From NCBI GenBank assembly GCA_963556145.1, contig OY744464.1, forward strand, positions 6,175,508 to 6,239,507: a stretch of 64,000 nt of DNA. Direction: 5' to 3'. The notes below the pieces were generated by a model, which worked only from the letters and a program-made list of their open reading frames with translations, made no database searches and had not been told where the DNA came from. This DNA comes from Hygrocybe punicea. Its lineage: Eukaryota > Basidiomycota > Agaricomycetes > Agaricales > Hygrophoraceae. Shown here one piece after another: positions 36,126 to 46,464 of this stretch. Position 1 is the stretch's first letter, and each line of letters starts with the position of its first letter. A program made the translations under genes and the position numbers.

Positions 36126-37382
36126 TAGTGTTGGGGAAGTTCGGTCTCAGACCGACCCAAACCCGGTTTAGACCGAACCGAAACCGCCGGTTTCGGTTTC
36201 GGTTTGGGAAATTTCGGCTGAGACCGAACGGTTCGGTCTCCGGTTTGGAGATTTGGCTGTGGGCCGAAACGGTTTCAAACTGAGTTTGAACCGCAAACCG
36301 ATATTCGCAAGTCGGCCACTTGGCTGACTTCCAAAGTCACCAAGACACTTCTGCAACCACCAAGAACGCCCACAACGTACGCCAAACGAGGACGACGGAG
36401 CACCCGAGGTGGACCAAACGTGGCAGGGTACTCCCTGCTGCCCACCTATGCTTTGTTTATTTTTTTATTTTTTTTATTCGACACTAACAGTAGCAAGTTA
36501 CAGTCAACGGCCACCACGGCCATCACCACCACTACCACCACGGCCACCACCACCACCACTACGACGACGACGACGATTGCCACCACGACGGCCGCAACCA
36601 CCAGGACCGCTACAACCACCAGGACCGCCACGTCGGACGCCAACAACAACGTGTTCAAGACGCGCGCGCACGCAAACGAACGTGAACAGGGTGGAGTGGG
36701 AGTCAGAGAGGTGGAACGAGCGGCGGGGGGTGGTGCATCCACCCCCGCTCCTTTGTGGTATGTTATTTTTATTCTTTCTTTTATTGATTTTATTTGTATA
36801 TAACGGAACGCGGCACAACACCACCACCACCATGCAACACCAATGCGGCCAACGCGGGGTCAACCCGCCCGCCGCGCATGTACAACACGCATGACGCGTC
36901 GGGACACCCACGCGGAGAGGCCCGTACGCCACCACCACGCGCTCGCCGAAAACAACCAACGCAGGACCAACGCGGGGCCAACACGCCCGTCGTCGCGTGC
37001 ACAACGCGTCTGACGCGTCGGGGCATCACCACCACCACCACCACACCCAATCGACAACAGCCGAGGCGGAACACACGCGTTCGACACGTGTGTTTCGCTA
37101 GGACAGGGCCGTGCAGCCCACCAACCCCCAATCCCACCTCGTAATGAGGCTAGCCACGTCGATTGACGTGTGCAGCGCTCTTGCGAGGTCAGATGGGAGG
37201 GAGGGCCCCCAGCCCACACGGTTCGCGGTTCAGACCGCGTCTGGACCAAAACCAAACCGACGTAAACCGTTTACGTCGGTTTCGGTTTCGGTTTGGGATT
37301 TTTTGGTAGGAACCGAACCATTCGGTTTCGGTTTGGGGCAAAAAGGCCGAAAACCGGACCGAACCGAACTTCCCCATCACTA
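36126..37382 (+). mobile_element. hAT-like non-autonomous element C (1,257 bp)
   Basis: Ends are TAGTGTTGGGGAAGTTCGG and the inverse of TAGTGATGGGGAAGTTCGG. The 8-bp CGCCCAAC flanks both sides (36118-36125 and 37383-37390), though the target is itself a CCCAACG repeat, so this duplication is less decisive than elsewhere. Subterminal GGTTTCGGTTT and GAACCGAAC motifs parallel those of elements A and F. The interior has CCACCA tracts and repeated ACGCGTC sites and carries one double-palindromic module. Confidence 0.85.
37136..37189 (+). repeat. Double-palindromic module (54 bp), copy 3
   Basis: ACCTCGTAATGAGG at the left and TTGCGAGGT at the right, with the centre ACGTCGATTGACGT; degenerate left arm. 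Inside element C. Confidence 0.7.
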
Positions 37383-37716
37383 CGCCCAACACCCCACCAC
37401 AACCGGCAACGACGACGATGGACCCTACCCCAACGCCCAATGCCCAACGGCCCCACCACAACCGGCAACGACGACGACGGCCCTTACGCCAACGCCCAAC
37501 GCCCAACGCCAACGCCCAATGCCAACGCCCAACGGCCCCACCACAACCAGCAGCGACGACGGCCCAACCCCGCCCAACGCCCAACGCCCAACGCCCAACG
37601 CCCAACGCCAATGCCCAACGGCCCATCAAAACCGGCAACGACGACGACGGCCCAACTCCAACGCCCAACGCCCAACGGCCCCACCACGTCCGGCGCCCAA
37701 CGCCCCATCCCAACTG

Positions 37717-37771
37717 ACCTTGCGTACATGCACTGCGACGTCAATGGACGTCGGCGCTGTGTCCGCGAGGT
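37717..37771 (+). repeat. Double-palindromic module (55 bp), copy 4, outside a recognised hAT element
   Basis: ACCTTGCGTA at the left and TCCGCGAGGT at the right, centre GCGACGTCAATGGACGTCGG. It lies just right of the CCCAACG array, so the module is not restricted to the hAT-like elements I could delimit. Confidence 0.7.
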
Positions 37772-38441
37772 CTCCAGGGACCAGAGAACAGTTGGGGGGC
37801 ATGATGCCTCATCCAGTGATGGTGGCCCCAACCCCACCACCCAAATACTCGTGAACTCGCGAAACCGCCGCTGCCCTGTCTATAGGCATGCCAGCAAAAC
37901 TAAGTACACACAGAAAATAAGCTTAGATTTTATTATCATAACTCGTTACTACTACTATGTATAAATAAATGAGAACCTTTTAAGTTACCTACCCTGGACC
38001 CATGCCCAGGGAATAGCAGAGAGGCCACCCTCTCTGCTGGTAACATATCCAGGTCTACGAAATGGAGTGCAGATCACACCACAGGCTGCACCCTCACCAG
38101 GACTTCGGTGCCCTGGCATCAAGCAGAGAGATTCGGCTCTCTCTGCCGGGGGAGTGGGAGTGGGAGAAAAGCACTCAAGGGGTGAAAACGAAGGTTTCGG
38201 AGTTTTTAAATACAATTGAACCATCACGTGATATTTTGAACATGTGATTGTTGACGTGGCAATTTGCACATGTGATTGTTGACGTGGGAATTTGCCACAG
38301 CAACTCAAGTTTGCTCCGATTTCTGAGTTACTACTGCTCCAATTTGCAAGGAAAATCTGTTTTAGCTTCCAGAGTTCATCCTAACTTCCCTTACCACTTC
38401 TATTTCACTCATCCTCCAGTCTACCTCATACTGAACTACAA
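37772..38441. other. Intergenic upstream of companion gene 2
   Basis: No gene recognised. A G-rich stretch near 38,150 and repeated CATGTGATTGTTGACGTGG (about 38,239 and 38,269, a 30-bp direct repeat) lie upstream of the ATG and may be promoter elements of the companion gene. Confidence 0.45.
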
Positions 38442-41166
38442 ATGGCTTGGGCTACTGAAGAAATCCAGGCAATTCTCAAGTCTCACTACAACAAATATGT
38501 TTCCACCACCAACAATGAAAATAAGAAAAAAATTCGAACTGAGATCATCAAAGAGTTGCATCAGCTTCAAAAGGAGAGGAAGGGAGCCAACAAAACACCA
38601 CTTGTTCTGCCTGATGATAAAGACATTCTTCACAAGGTTAATACCATTTTAATTATACTTCTCTTCATTTTAAACATATTAACCTTGAGTAGAAAATTGC
38701 CAATTGGTTTAAGAATGAGCGACAATCCCAACAGAACAAGAAAAAGGCTAGAGGTGATACTCACGAGTCGGAAAATCATGTTGAGAAGGATAGTGGTGTT
38801 GGAAAAGGAAATGATATGTGGGGTAAACGATGGACACGGAGAACAGCAGCAGGATATTTATTCAAGAGGGAAGTGGAGGAAGAAATGCAAAATTTGATTA
38901 ATGCTGGCAGTCACACTCATATGAGTGCTTATCAGCCTGCACTCTCGAATGTCTGGAATGGCCTATCAGAGGAGGATCAAGCACGTTGTGATGATGAGGC
39001 TAGAAAGTGGAATACAGAAGCTTGGCCACGTGAACAACAAATGGAGTATGTAATCATACTGTGGGAAAGTGAATATGTGATTGACTATTCCAGCAGAGAG
39101 GCCAGGACACAACTCCATAGAACAGTAACGAGCTTCATGAATGATCTCCATCGCAAAATGGGGGTTCATGTTGTCATCTTAACCACACATGTGAATGAGA
39201 ATGATCAAGCTTCTGTATCCAAGTAAGTTTTCATTTTCAAGAAGTTAAACATCAACTGAAATGCAACAAGATTTGAGACCAATGATCCTACGGCTAAATT
39301 CTCCAGGCATTTTTCCAAATGGAAGGATAGTGATTTCTATGATGAGTGGTGTAAATTTGCACAATCTTTCTGCAAAGGTAATTGACAATCATGTTTCACA
39401 TGTGATGATTAATTCAAATGACATTGTAGAGAATGAGGAAGACAATTCCAAGCTTTCACCTTGGGCCATCACAACATTTGATGATGACAAATATCCATAT
39501 CTGCCTGAAAAGCCAGTCGATGCTGACCCTTTGGTTGTGCGGATGGTGCTTCGCAACTTTGTGAAATTAGTGATGGGTATGTCCTCACAATACCATTGAT
39601 GTGTATTTATTGTTAATGTGTGTACAGCATTTTACACTCGATCCTTCACTGTACACTGGAAGGAAATTGAGGCCAATCCCCAGGGTTTTTTCAAGTCCAC
39701 ATCCATTCCTCATGACAATGACATTACCATCAAAGAGCCATCACGCATGACAAATCGATGTGCAAATGGGCTATATCACTTCTGGTATATGAGGCAAGCA
39801 GCTGGAAAACGACCACTGCAAGTGAAACAAGAGTTACGTGCTGTGGAAAAGAAAAAAGTAGTTCCTGTAAAACAGGCAAAAAGGTTGTATGTTGAGGTGG
39901 ACAGCACTGAGGGAGAAGAAGTAGAAAGTGCCCCAGCTGCAGGAGCAGCTCATAAACAATCACCAGCAGGCACCTTATACAGCAATCAAGCATTTCTCAA
40001 GATGTTATCATCCATAAAGGAATATCAGGATGCCTTGGCACTGATAAAATATGCAGTTTGTTATATTTTCCTCTCATCACTCTTTAAATCTCATTTTATC
40101 ACAGGATAAGCATGGTTCAAGCCATGCTGAAGTTCCCGCTTCATGGGCAAGCTGGAACTTTGCCCACAAATATCTTCCAGCCGAATTCTTTGCAGATAGT
40201 GATCACCCAGACAGCTGCAAGAGCTTTGTTGCTTGGATTGCAACACAACCATGGATTGATGCTTCCTCTGGAAAACCCCATTGTACTTCATCCATTGAGC
40301 AGATCCTTCTTGGCCTTGGATTAGCATTGCGGGCATATACTCAGGCACACTTTATTCGAGATGATGATATACCAAGTGATTTTCCAGACTACACTCACCA
40401 AACAACACTTGTGGGATACAATTCCATTATGAGGGCTATTGAAGTTGTGCTAGAGGATATTGAAAGGTTGAACATTTATATATACTCTCATGCATAACTG
40501 ATCATGAAAACTACAGGCTAAAAAAATTACCAGCTCCTCCAAAAATTATTATCAAGACAACAGGTATTCCAAGAGAAATACAGCGTCTGGGTCTGGAAAT
40601 TGGTCTTGATGAGAATACAATCTCCAAGCTGGGTCAAGATTGGAGTCATCTTTGTGAGGCTTGGGTAGGTGCTGAATTGGCCCTGGTTCGCTTGGGTGGT
40701 CCCACCACACCACCTACTTTGGAATTCAAGCCCCCTCGATCCTTAGTGAACTGGAGCTTGAGTCGATCAAAGAAACAGGATGATATCATGGACTTTGATA
40801 GAATTGAAAAACAGATGGAAAAGTGGTGGCAACGGTGTACCTTGGGTGGTATATCTGCAAATAGTGTTCTGGAGAAAACATGGTGTAGAAGAGGACTTGG
40901 AGGACTTGTTCTGTTCTTGGTGGGACTAAAGGAATGGGGAAGTCGGATTGGGGGACAGGCAGAGCATGAAAGGTGGATGAAAATCATGCTTGAGATGAAG
41001 TCAGTATTTGAGCAGATTCCATCTGCTGACAGATTGTAAGTCATTATTATGGGATAAGTTGTGAAAATGATACTAATTCAACAATAGGCAACGGTCCAAA
41101 CGTCACATAGATCCAGAGGAAGAAACTGAGCAGGGACCTGAAAAGAAAAAATACAAGAAGGGCTGA
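38442..41166 (+). CDS. KDZ-associated companion protein, copy 2 (unknown function)
   Basis: ATG 38442 opens MAWATEEIQAILKSHYNKYV, a charged helical start. Exon blocks separated by short GT..AG introns include IANWFKNER, YQPALSNVWNGLSEEDQARC, FMNDLHRKMGVHVVILTTHV, KFSRHFSKW, LVVRMVLRNFVKLV, FYTRSFTVHWKEIEANPQG, a basic KRPLQVKQELRAVEKKKVV segment, WIDASSGKPHCTSSIEQILL and WWQRCTLGGISANSVLEKTW. It ends in a Lys/Arg-rich RSKRHIDPEEE...KKYKKG tail at 41166, a likely nuclear signal. The frame looks intact. It shares blocks and layout with companion copy 1. No catalytic motif is recognised; it may assist transposition or regulate the element, by inference from conserved linkage. Confidence 0.75.
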
Positions 41167-41344
41167 CATGTATCAGGGCTTTATGGGTAGTTGCAGCTAC
41201 CAGGAGTTGACTATAATGAATCAATCAAGTTATTGTCGCACATGATTATGAGCTCTAGCAACAAAACAGATGTCTTATGGACATATCATGAAAACATAAC
41301 CTAAGAACATTATCCTGAACAATCCAAGATGAGCCAGGAGACAT

Positions 41345-42115
41345 CATGACAGCATCAGCATAAACCATGTCAGTTGAGCCAGGATATATCCCAAGAACAT
41401 CAGCCTGGACCATCTCAGTTGGCCCAGGATATATCCTGGGAACATCAGCCTGGACCATGTCAATTGGCCCAGGATATATCCCAAGAACATCAGCCTGGAC
41501 CATCTCAGTTGGCCCAGGATATATCCTGGGAACATCAGCCTGGACCATGTCAATTGGCCCAGGATATATCCCAAGAACATCAGCCTGGACCATCTCAGTT
41601 GGGCCAGGATATATCCTGGGAACCTCAGCCTGGACCATCTCAGATGGGCCAGGATATATCCTGGGAACATCAGCCTGGACCATCCCAGTTGGCCCAGGAT
41701 ATATCCTGGGGACATCAGCCTCAACCATCCCAGATGGGCCAGGATATATCCCAAGAACATCAGCCTGGACCATCTCAGTTGGCCCAGAATATATCCTGGG
41801 AACATCAGCCTGGACCATGTCAATTGGCCCAGGATATATCCTGAGAAAATCAGCCTGGACCATGTCAGTTGGCACAGGATATATCCGGGAAACATCAGCC
41901 TGGACCATGTCAATTGGCCCAGGATATATCCCAAGAACATCAGCCTCGACCATCCCAGATGGGCCAGGATATATCCTGGGAACATCAGCCTGGACCATGT
42001 CAATTGGCCCAGGATATATCCCAAGAACATCAGCCTGGACCATCTCAGTTGGGCCAGGATATATCTCGGGAACATCAGCCTGGACCAGTTCAGTTGGGCC
42101 AGGATATATCTCAGC
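41345..42115 (-). repeat. Right subterminal array, about 17 x 45 bp with a palindromic core
   Basis: Inverse orientation of the left array: units with CCAGGATATATCCTGG (some CCAGGATATATCCCAA), AACATCAGCCTGGACCAT and CTCAGTTGG or CAATTGG. Unit variants recur in alternation (CTCAGTTGG against CAATTGG), suggesting amplification of a two-unit block. Confidence 0.92.
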
Positions 42116-42199
42116 CTGATTCAGCTATCCCCAAGTCAGTTGGGCAATCTCATTTTCAGGCATCCCAAGTCAGTTGGTAATATCTTGCTGAATGCCCTG
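42030..42199 (-). repeat. Right terminal inverted repeat of KDZ element 2
   Basis: Inverse complement of 28125-28290, ending GGTAATATCTTGCTGAATGCCCTG at 42199 and followed by the candidate target copy GGCCAAG. Confidence 0.9.
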
Positions 42200-42468
42200 G
42201 GCCAAGGCGACGGTCTCCGAAGCCTGGGATGACAGTAAGAAGACATTTGGGATATCTTGGGCAGGCCATATTTTGCATAGCGATTTGACTGTTTGATCTG
42301 CAACATTGCCATTGAAATTAGCAAATTGCGTTGGGGCGGATATTTCATGGATTGCGGAAATTGGACAAGAAAAGAAAAGAAAACTCACCAACCAATCCGA
42401 GGACATTTATTCTTTTGAGAGTCACGGAGTTGACTACATTTCGGTGTGGAAGAAATAAGAACTTGCAT
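42200..42468 (-). pseudogene. Pho80-like cyclin gene, 5' part
   Basis: The first in-frame ATG at 42468 gives MQVLISSTPKCSQLRDSQKN and KCPRIG before an intron, then ANFNGNVADQTVKSLCKIWP and AQDIPNVFLLSSQASETVAL up to the KDZ2 junction. The frame upstream of 42468 is open to about 42,681 without another ATG, so the true start is uncertain. The gene resumes at 28,124 on the other side of KDZ2. Confidence 0.55.
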
Positions 42469-43527
42469 TGGGGGATCGATTTCGCATAGAGATGTGGTAG
42501 AGAGGGGTGAAGAGGAGGCAGAAGATGCTGGGGTATTCAAGTAAGACACCAGAGGAAACCGAGAGGAGAGAGAGGAAGGCAGAGTAGGGTGATCGAGAGG
42601 GGAGAGATCGAGGGAGAGGGAGAGGGATGAGACATATGGCAGAGGGAGAAGAACTCGGATGGCTGCGGGAAGGGCGGTCAATTTGGGACGTCTTGTGGCT
42701 GGACTGGATCTTTTTTTTTCGCCCTGCGGGGCCTGTGCTCAAGTTTTCGCTGGGAATTTTCATGAGTTCAACAAGGGATTTCGCTGGGGAAAAGATGCTC
42801 ACAAAATGGTCCCGGCAGCTCTTGGAACAATCGGTTGCCTAAATTGATCAAATTCGAAGCGTGTTAGCGTTGTCAGGGATCCTCAGAATTCTCACCGCTC
42901 ACTCCCGATCGTCGTGCCATTGTCCCAAGTTCCTGCTCTCTCTCTCTCTCTCTCTCTCTCCCCCCTCCTTCTCACGCGGACATTCTCAGCTCCAACCACG
43001 TCCTGTTGAGGCAGAAAGGATCAAATAATGGTCAGAGGTGACTCTGAAGGCTACGACAGGTGAGTTCGCGTACCTTTCCCAATTAGAAGCCCTGTCACGG
43101 TTCAGGGCTTTGTTTGGCTGCTCTGAGTGTACCCCCCAAGGCATGGGCCAGTGGGCCAGTCCTTTTTTCCCAGTCTCGCTCCCCCAGCTTGGTTTTGGGG
43201 GTGGGGAGGAGAGCTTGCGTTATCCTGACTCGCATTGTCGTCATTGGCGCCTGTGTTGGGGCCCATGCACGCACATTTATCGTGGGGGAGATCAACGAGA
43301 TCCATGATCATAGGGTGTCCGGGGTCTCCAGTCGAGTTCGAGCCCTGGGGCCGAACGTGACCCATCCCTTAAATCTGTGAGAACGTCTGACCGCCCCCCA
43401 GATTTGTCCACAGGACATTGTCCATAAGTCCACCCGTCCATTACAAAGCTTTGGTGTTGTTTGTTGCACCATGGCTGAGCTTGAATGCTAAGTCAGAGAA
43501 GCGCAATTTAGTTTTGCGCACCATACT
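42469..43527. other. No gene recognised; CT microsatellite
   Basis: Contains a (CT)n tract at about 42,935-42,960 and a C-rich stretch after it. The right portion (43,030-43,400) has no convincing coding signal. It is probably the promoter side of the cyclin gene (minus) and of KDZ transposase 3 (plus). Confidence 0.45.
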
Positions 43528-45935
43528 ATGTCGCTATCCTCCTTGCTCGAGACTGTCCAGGATTGCGATGAAAGTACACTACTCTCTATCCCTCAATTTC
43601 TTTCTCTTTTCTCGCTGGTTTCCCACCTTTGAAGGCATCTTAGTTGGAGCCAAAGTCCTGATTCTACTGCTCTTCCCTTTCTCCTGCCCAACAACATTGC
43701 AAACTTTCTCTGCTTAGCGCTTAACATTAATGACACAACTCTGCGCAAGATATGGAAAGCTCTCCGACCATTTTTGGTGGCTATACCGGAGAAGCACGAG
43801 GATGATACGACATATGACTCTGCACTGTACAATGCTTCCCTTCTTCCACTATTCCTCAAATATGGACTCCCATCTGGCATTGGTAGGAACAAAAATCTTT
43901 TCTAATACTCATTCTCTTACAGTCTGTTTTGCTTTGAACAGGCTTCTTTGACCTCTTCCCACCCACACAAACCTGTCTAGATCCGAAATGTCGCATTAGC
44001 AGCAAGGGTTCAAATATCCGGGAACTGACTGATGTTTCCCCTTATGAGGTGGTTCTATTTACACGCGTCATGGGTGCGCTACCAGTTTGGGCATACTCTG
44101 CTGTTTGTCCTGGTAACACCGATGCTTGCATTATTGACATATTTCGTTGACATTGTTCCATAGCCTGTAAAACCCGATACTATCCAAACTACTATGTTCA
44201 CGAAGGCCATTCTGTTCATACATACTACCTGGAAATCCCACAAATCATCCAAGTTTCGATGCACCATTATGTTGAGGCAAGTTTAGCTCGAGAGTTCATG
44301 AACCAAATGGTTTGTGTGTGGTATGTCGGTTGAATTATTGCTCACCCATTATAGGGCTGACAATCATACAGGGTATCTGGAAGTAACTTAGCTCGCATAT
44401 ACAACCTCAATTTCGGGGACCCCAAAGCTAGGATCATGCCTTTCCAGTGGCCTTACGAGCTTGCATTGATGTGCGACCAAGTGTGGGATTCATTTTTCAT
44501 TTACGCCTTGTTGCTGGATCATGAGGAGCACGGGACTGTCCTCGAGTTGCCACACGTTGCACCTAGTCAAGTATCCCGCCTTCAGGCTGCACTGGAAGCT
44601 TGGACAGCGGCCATGGCTGGGCCCGGACAAGAATTCTGGAACCATGCTTGTGAACTCTGCTGCAAATACAGGACGACAGAAGCTGGTGTTGTTGGTATGT
44701 CGCTTTGCACTGCAGTTGTGTTTATGCTTGACTAAAGCTTTTTCCCCAATAGAAGCCCTACGTGCTACTGTCACCAATGGCATCAGCATCGGTCACCCTT
44801 GTTGTGGAGTACACGATTGCAAGGAGCCATTGCAATCTCAATGGAAATGGTTTTGCGCTCGTCACAATGATATGAAGAACTTGTGCGCAGTGACAACATG
44901 TTCACGGCCTTGTGACCCTGGCTACAAGACGTGTGGAATACAAGACCACCGTCGACTCGAAGTGGCTGGAAACGAACAACGAACTGCGATGTTCCAATTA
45001 CGGAAACGGCTGGAGCGGTTTAACACAACACAAATCGAAGATGCCCTCTCATCTGAACTTGGAGCTTTGGAGTCATCGCTGGATGTAGATGAAGATGCAG
45101 AGGTTAATACTGCAGTGGAATGCAATGACAAGTCACCGGAAGGTAACAAGCAACCTCGTATACGATTACATCGCCAGCGCACCCACAATGAACAACTCTG
45201 TGTTTCCACCTGTGGTGTGATCCTGGGTCGTGCCACTTTCTTTGGCTCGGAAGCCGTCAACGGCGTCGTGGTCAGTGATACCCGCCTGTCTCCATGCTTT
45301 ATTTGACATGTTCACGGCTTTTTCACCAAAAACCTTTCCCTACTCCCCAGTCTGTCCTGGGTGTCAATTTCTTCGACAACAACTGCCACATGAAAAAACA
45401 CCTCAATGTGACAAACAATCATTATTTCGATTGATGTGCACTTCTGGTGGACGTATTTCACATGAAAACAAAGCATCGTGAATCCGATTCTTTTTGCAAT
45501 AAATGGTGCAACCCTGCTCAATTCCCCGATCTCATTGAAGATGGCAAGTGGACTTTTAACTCTTCAGCGGCGGAAATAACCAATGCGTGGTTTGGTGGTG
45601 CATCAGGTGCTGCAAGCCCCTAGGACCCCGAGGACCCTTAGATAGTCTTTCCCTTTTCTGTTAGTAGCTTAGTCATCATTCAGGGTTTTCCCTTGCTTCC
45701 CCTTCCCCGCTGCGACTCCTCCTGAGTCTTCCCTCTGAGACCAGGAGATTCCCTCTCCAGCGGCTTCAAGGCCGTTGTACGGGAAATGCGAGTGGATAGG
45801 TACAATTTTTTCCTTGATGAAATGATCAAGCAACGCAACCGTCTGATTGTTGAGGATTTGTGTAAACAGCATGCACGTCCCTTTCAGATTCCTCAATGTG
45901 ATCTTCTTGGTACTGGGTCTGGGGTTGTATATTAA
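43528..45935 (+). pseudogene. KDZ transposase, CxC5/CxC6 type (third KDZ gene), decayed
   Basis: ATG 43528 begins MSLSSLLETVQDCDES. The CxC5 cluster follows: FFDLFPPTQTCLDPKCRIS, ALPVWAYSAVCP, ACKTRYYPNYYVHEGHSV. The CxC6 cluster is near 44,800: GHPCCGVHDCKEPLQSQWKW, FCARHNDMKNLCAVTTCS and CGIQDH. The catalytic part has CGVILGRATFFGSEAVNGVV, FFDNNC and a SAAEITNAWFGG block, then GFKAVVREMRVDRYNFFLDE near the end. Damage: TGA 43630-43632, TGA 45432-45434, and an insertion of about 150 bp at 45607-45760 between AWFGG and GFKAVV that also occurs in the retroelement at 58.4 kb. Introns are short. No terminal repeats were found for this one, and it has no companion gene nearby. Confidence 0.85.
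45607..45760 (+). repeat. Dispersed insertion of about 150 bp, copy 1
   Basis: GCCCCTAGGACCCC, TTAGTAGCTTAGTCATC, TTCCCCGCTGCG and GAGATTCCCTCTCCAG occur here in the same order as in the inverse complement of 58381-58530. Both sites interrupt a conserved coding block. No clean GT..AG join restores the frame at this site. Confidence 0.75.
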
Positions 45936-46084
45936 GTAGGGTCTCGCAGTGCGTGCAATGTACAAAATAGGGATCAATTTGTTCCGCGTGCACGTTCCAA
46001 ACACAGAGAGCGCACACTTGAATAGGTTCTGCGCGCAAATTTGAATGGGTTCCACGCGCAAATCCCAACACAGGAGCACGGCGC

Positions 46085-46250
46085 ACATATCAAAGTAGCG
46101 CGCGTTTAATGGACTGATTTGTAGCGCGCAACTGCAAGCTTAGCAGCGCAACATTTAATGGGCTTACTTTGTAGTGCACAACTGCAAGCTTAGCAGCGCA
46201 ACATTCAATGGGCTTACTTTATAGCGTGCGACTGCACTGACAAGCACAAG
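46085..46250 (+). repeat. Minisatellite, three units of about 58 bp
   Basis: Units share TTAATGGGCTTACTTTGTAG, GCACAACTGCAAGC and TTAGCAGCGCAACA. It lies between KDZ transposase 3 and the C-rich gene and is not coding. Confidence 0.8.
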
Positions 46251-46464
46251 AGAATTAAATTGCGCACAATATGTATGCAAATGCAACTGGTTGAACAATC
46301 ACATTAAAGAGGATGACAGTCTGTGTAACTATAACAAAAGAGTGTTTAAAAGAAGTGTAGGTGAATGAGGAAGACGGTCATGTAAAAGTAAAAGGAATAA
46401 AAGAGTGTTCAGGGAAAGGAAGGAGTCATCGCGCAGGGAGGGTTATCTTTCTTGTAGATTTGAT

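Larger units (their letters stand above)
35440..37710 (+). repeat. CCCAACGCCCAACG minisatellite, split by element C
   Basis: Units of CCCAACG and CCCCACCACATCCGG with CAACGACGACGACGGCC alternate from about 35,440 to 36,125 and from 37,383 to about 37,710. The two halves are clearly one array opened by the element C insertion. Open frames of 200-290 residues on both strands are low-complexity products of the repeat. It lies between the PHD gene and the companion gene of KDZ element 2. Confidence 0.85.
28125..42199. mobile_element. KDZ element 2, complete composite transposon (14,075 bp)
   Basis: Ends are CACCAGATTCAGCAAG on the left and the inverse of CAGGGCATTCAGCAAG on the right. From ATTCAGCAAGATATTACCAA inward the two ends stay nearly identical as inverse complements for about 150 bp, then continue as inverted 45-bp arrays. 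The 7-bp sequence GGCCAAG lies just outside each end (28118-28124 and 42200-42206) as a candidate target duplication, and the host cyclin frame is continuous across it. Cargo: KDZ transposase (minus), PHD-finger gene (minus), companion gene (plus). Nested inside are hAT-like elements B and C. Confidence 0.88.

Noticed and set aside
35397..36283. Open frames of 200-290 residues rich in Pro, Thr, Asn and Arg
   Set aside because: Translation of the CCCAACG minisatellite in several frames at once; low complexity and no conserved motif.
36409..37144. Possible gene in element C
   Set aside because: Frames consist of CCACCA and ACGCGTC tracts without conserved content, inside a delimited non-autonomous element.
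37772..38200. tRNA-derived SINE
   Set aside because: Hairpin-like GCAGAGAGGCC segments are present, but no A/B box pair or tail could be identified.
45669..46088. Minus-strand frame of 139 residues
   Set aside because: It overlaps the KDZ3 C-terminal exon (FKAVVREMRVDRYNFFLDE on plus), which is the conserved reading.
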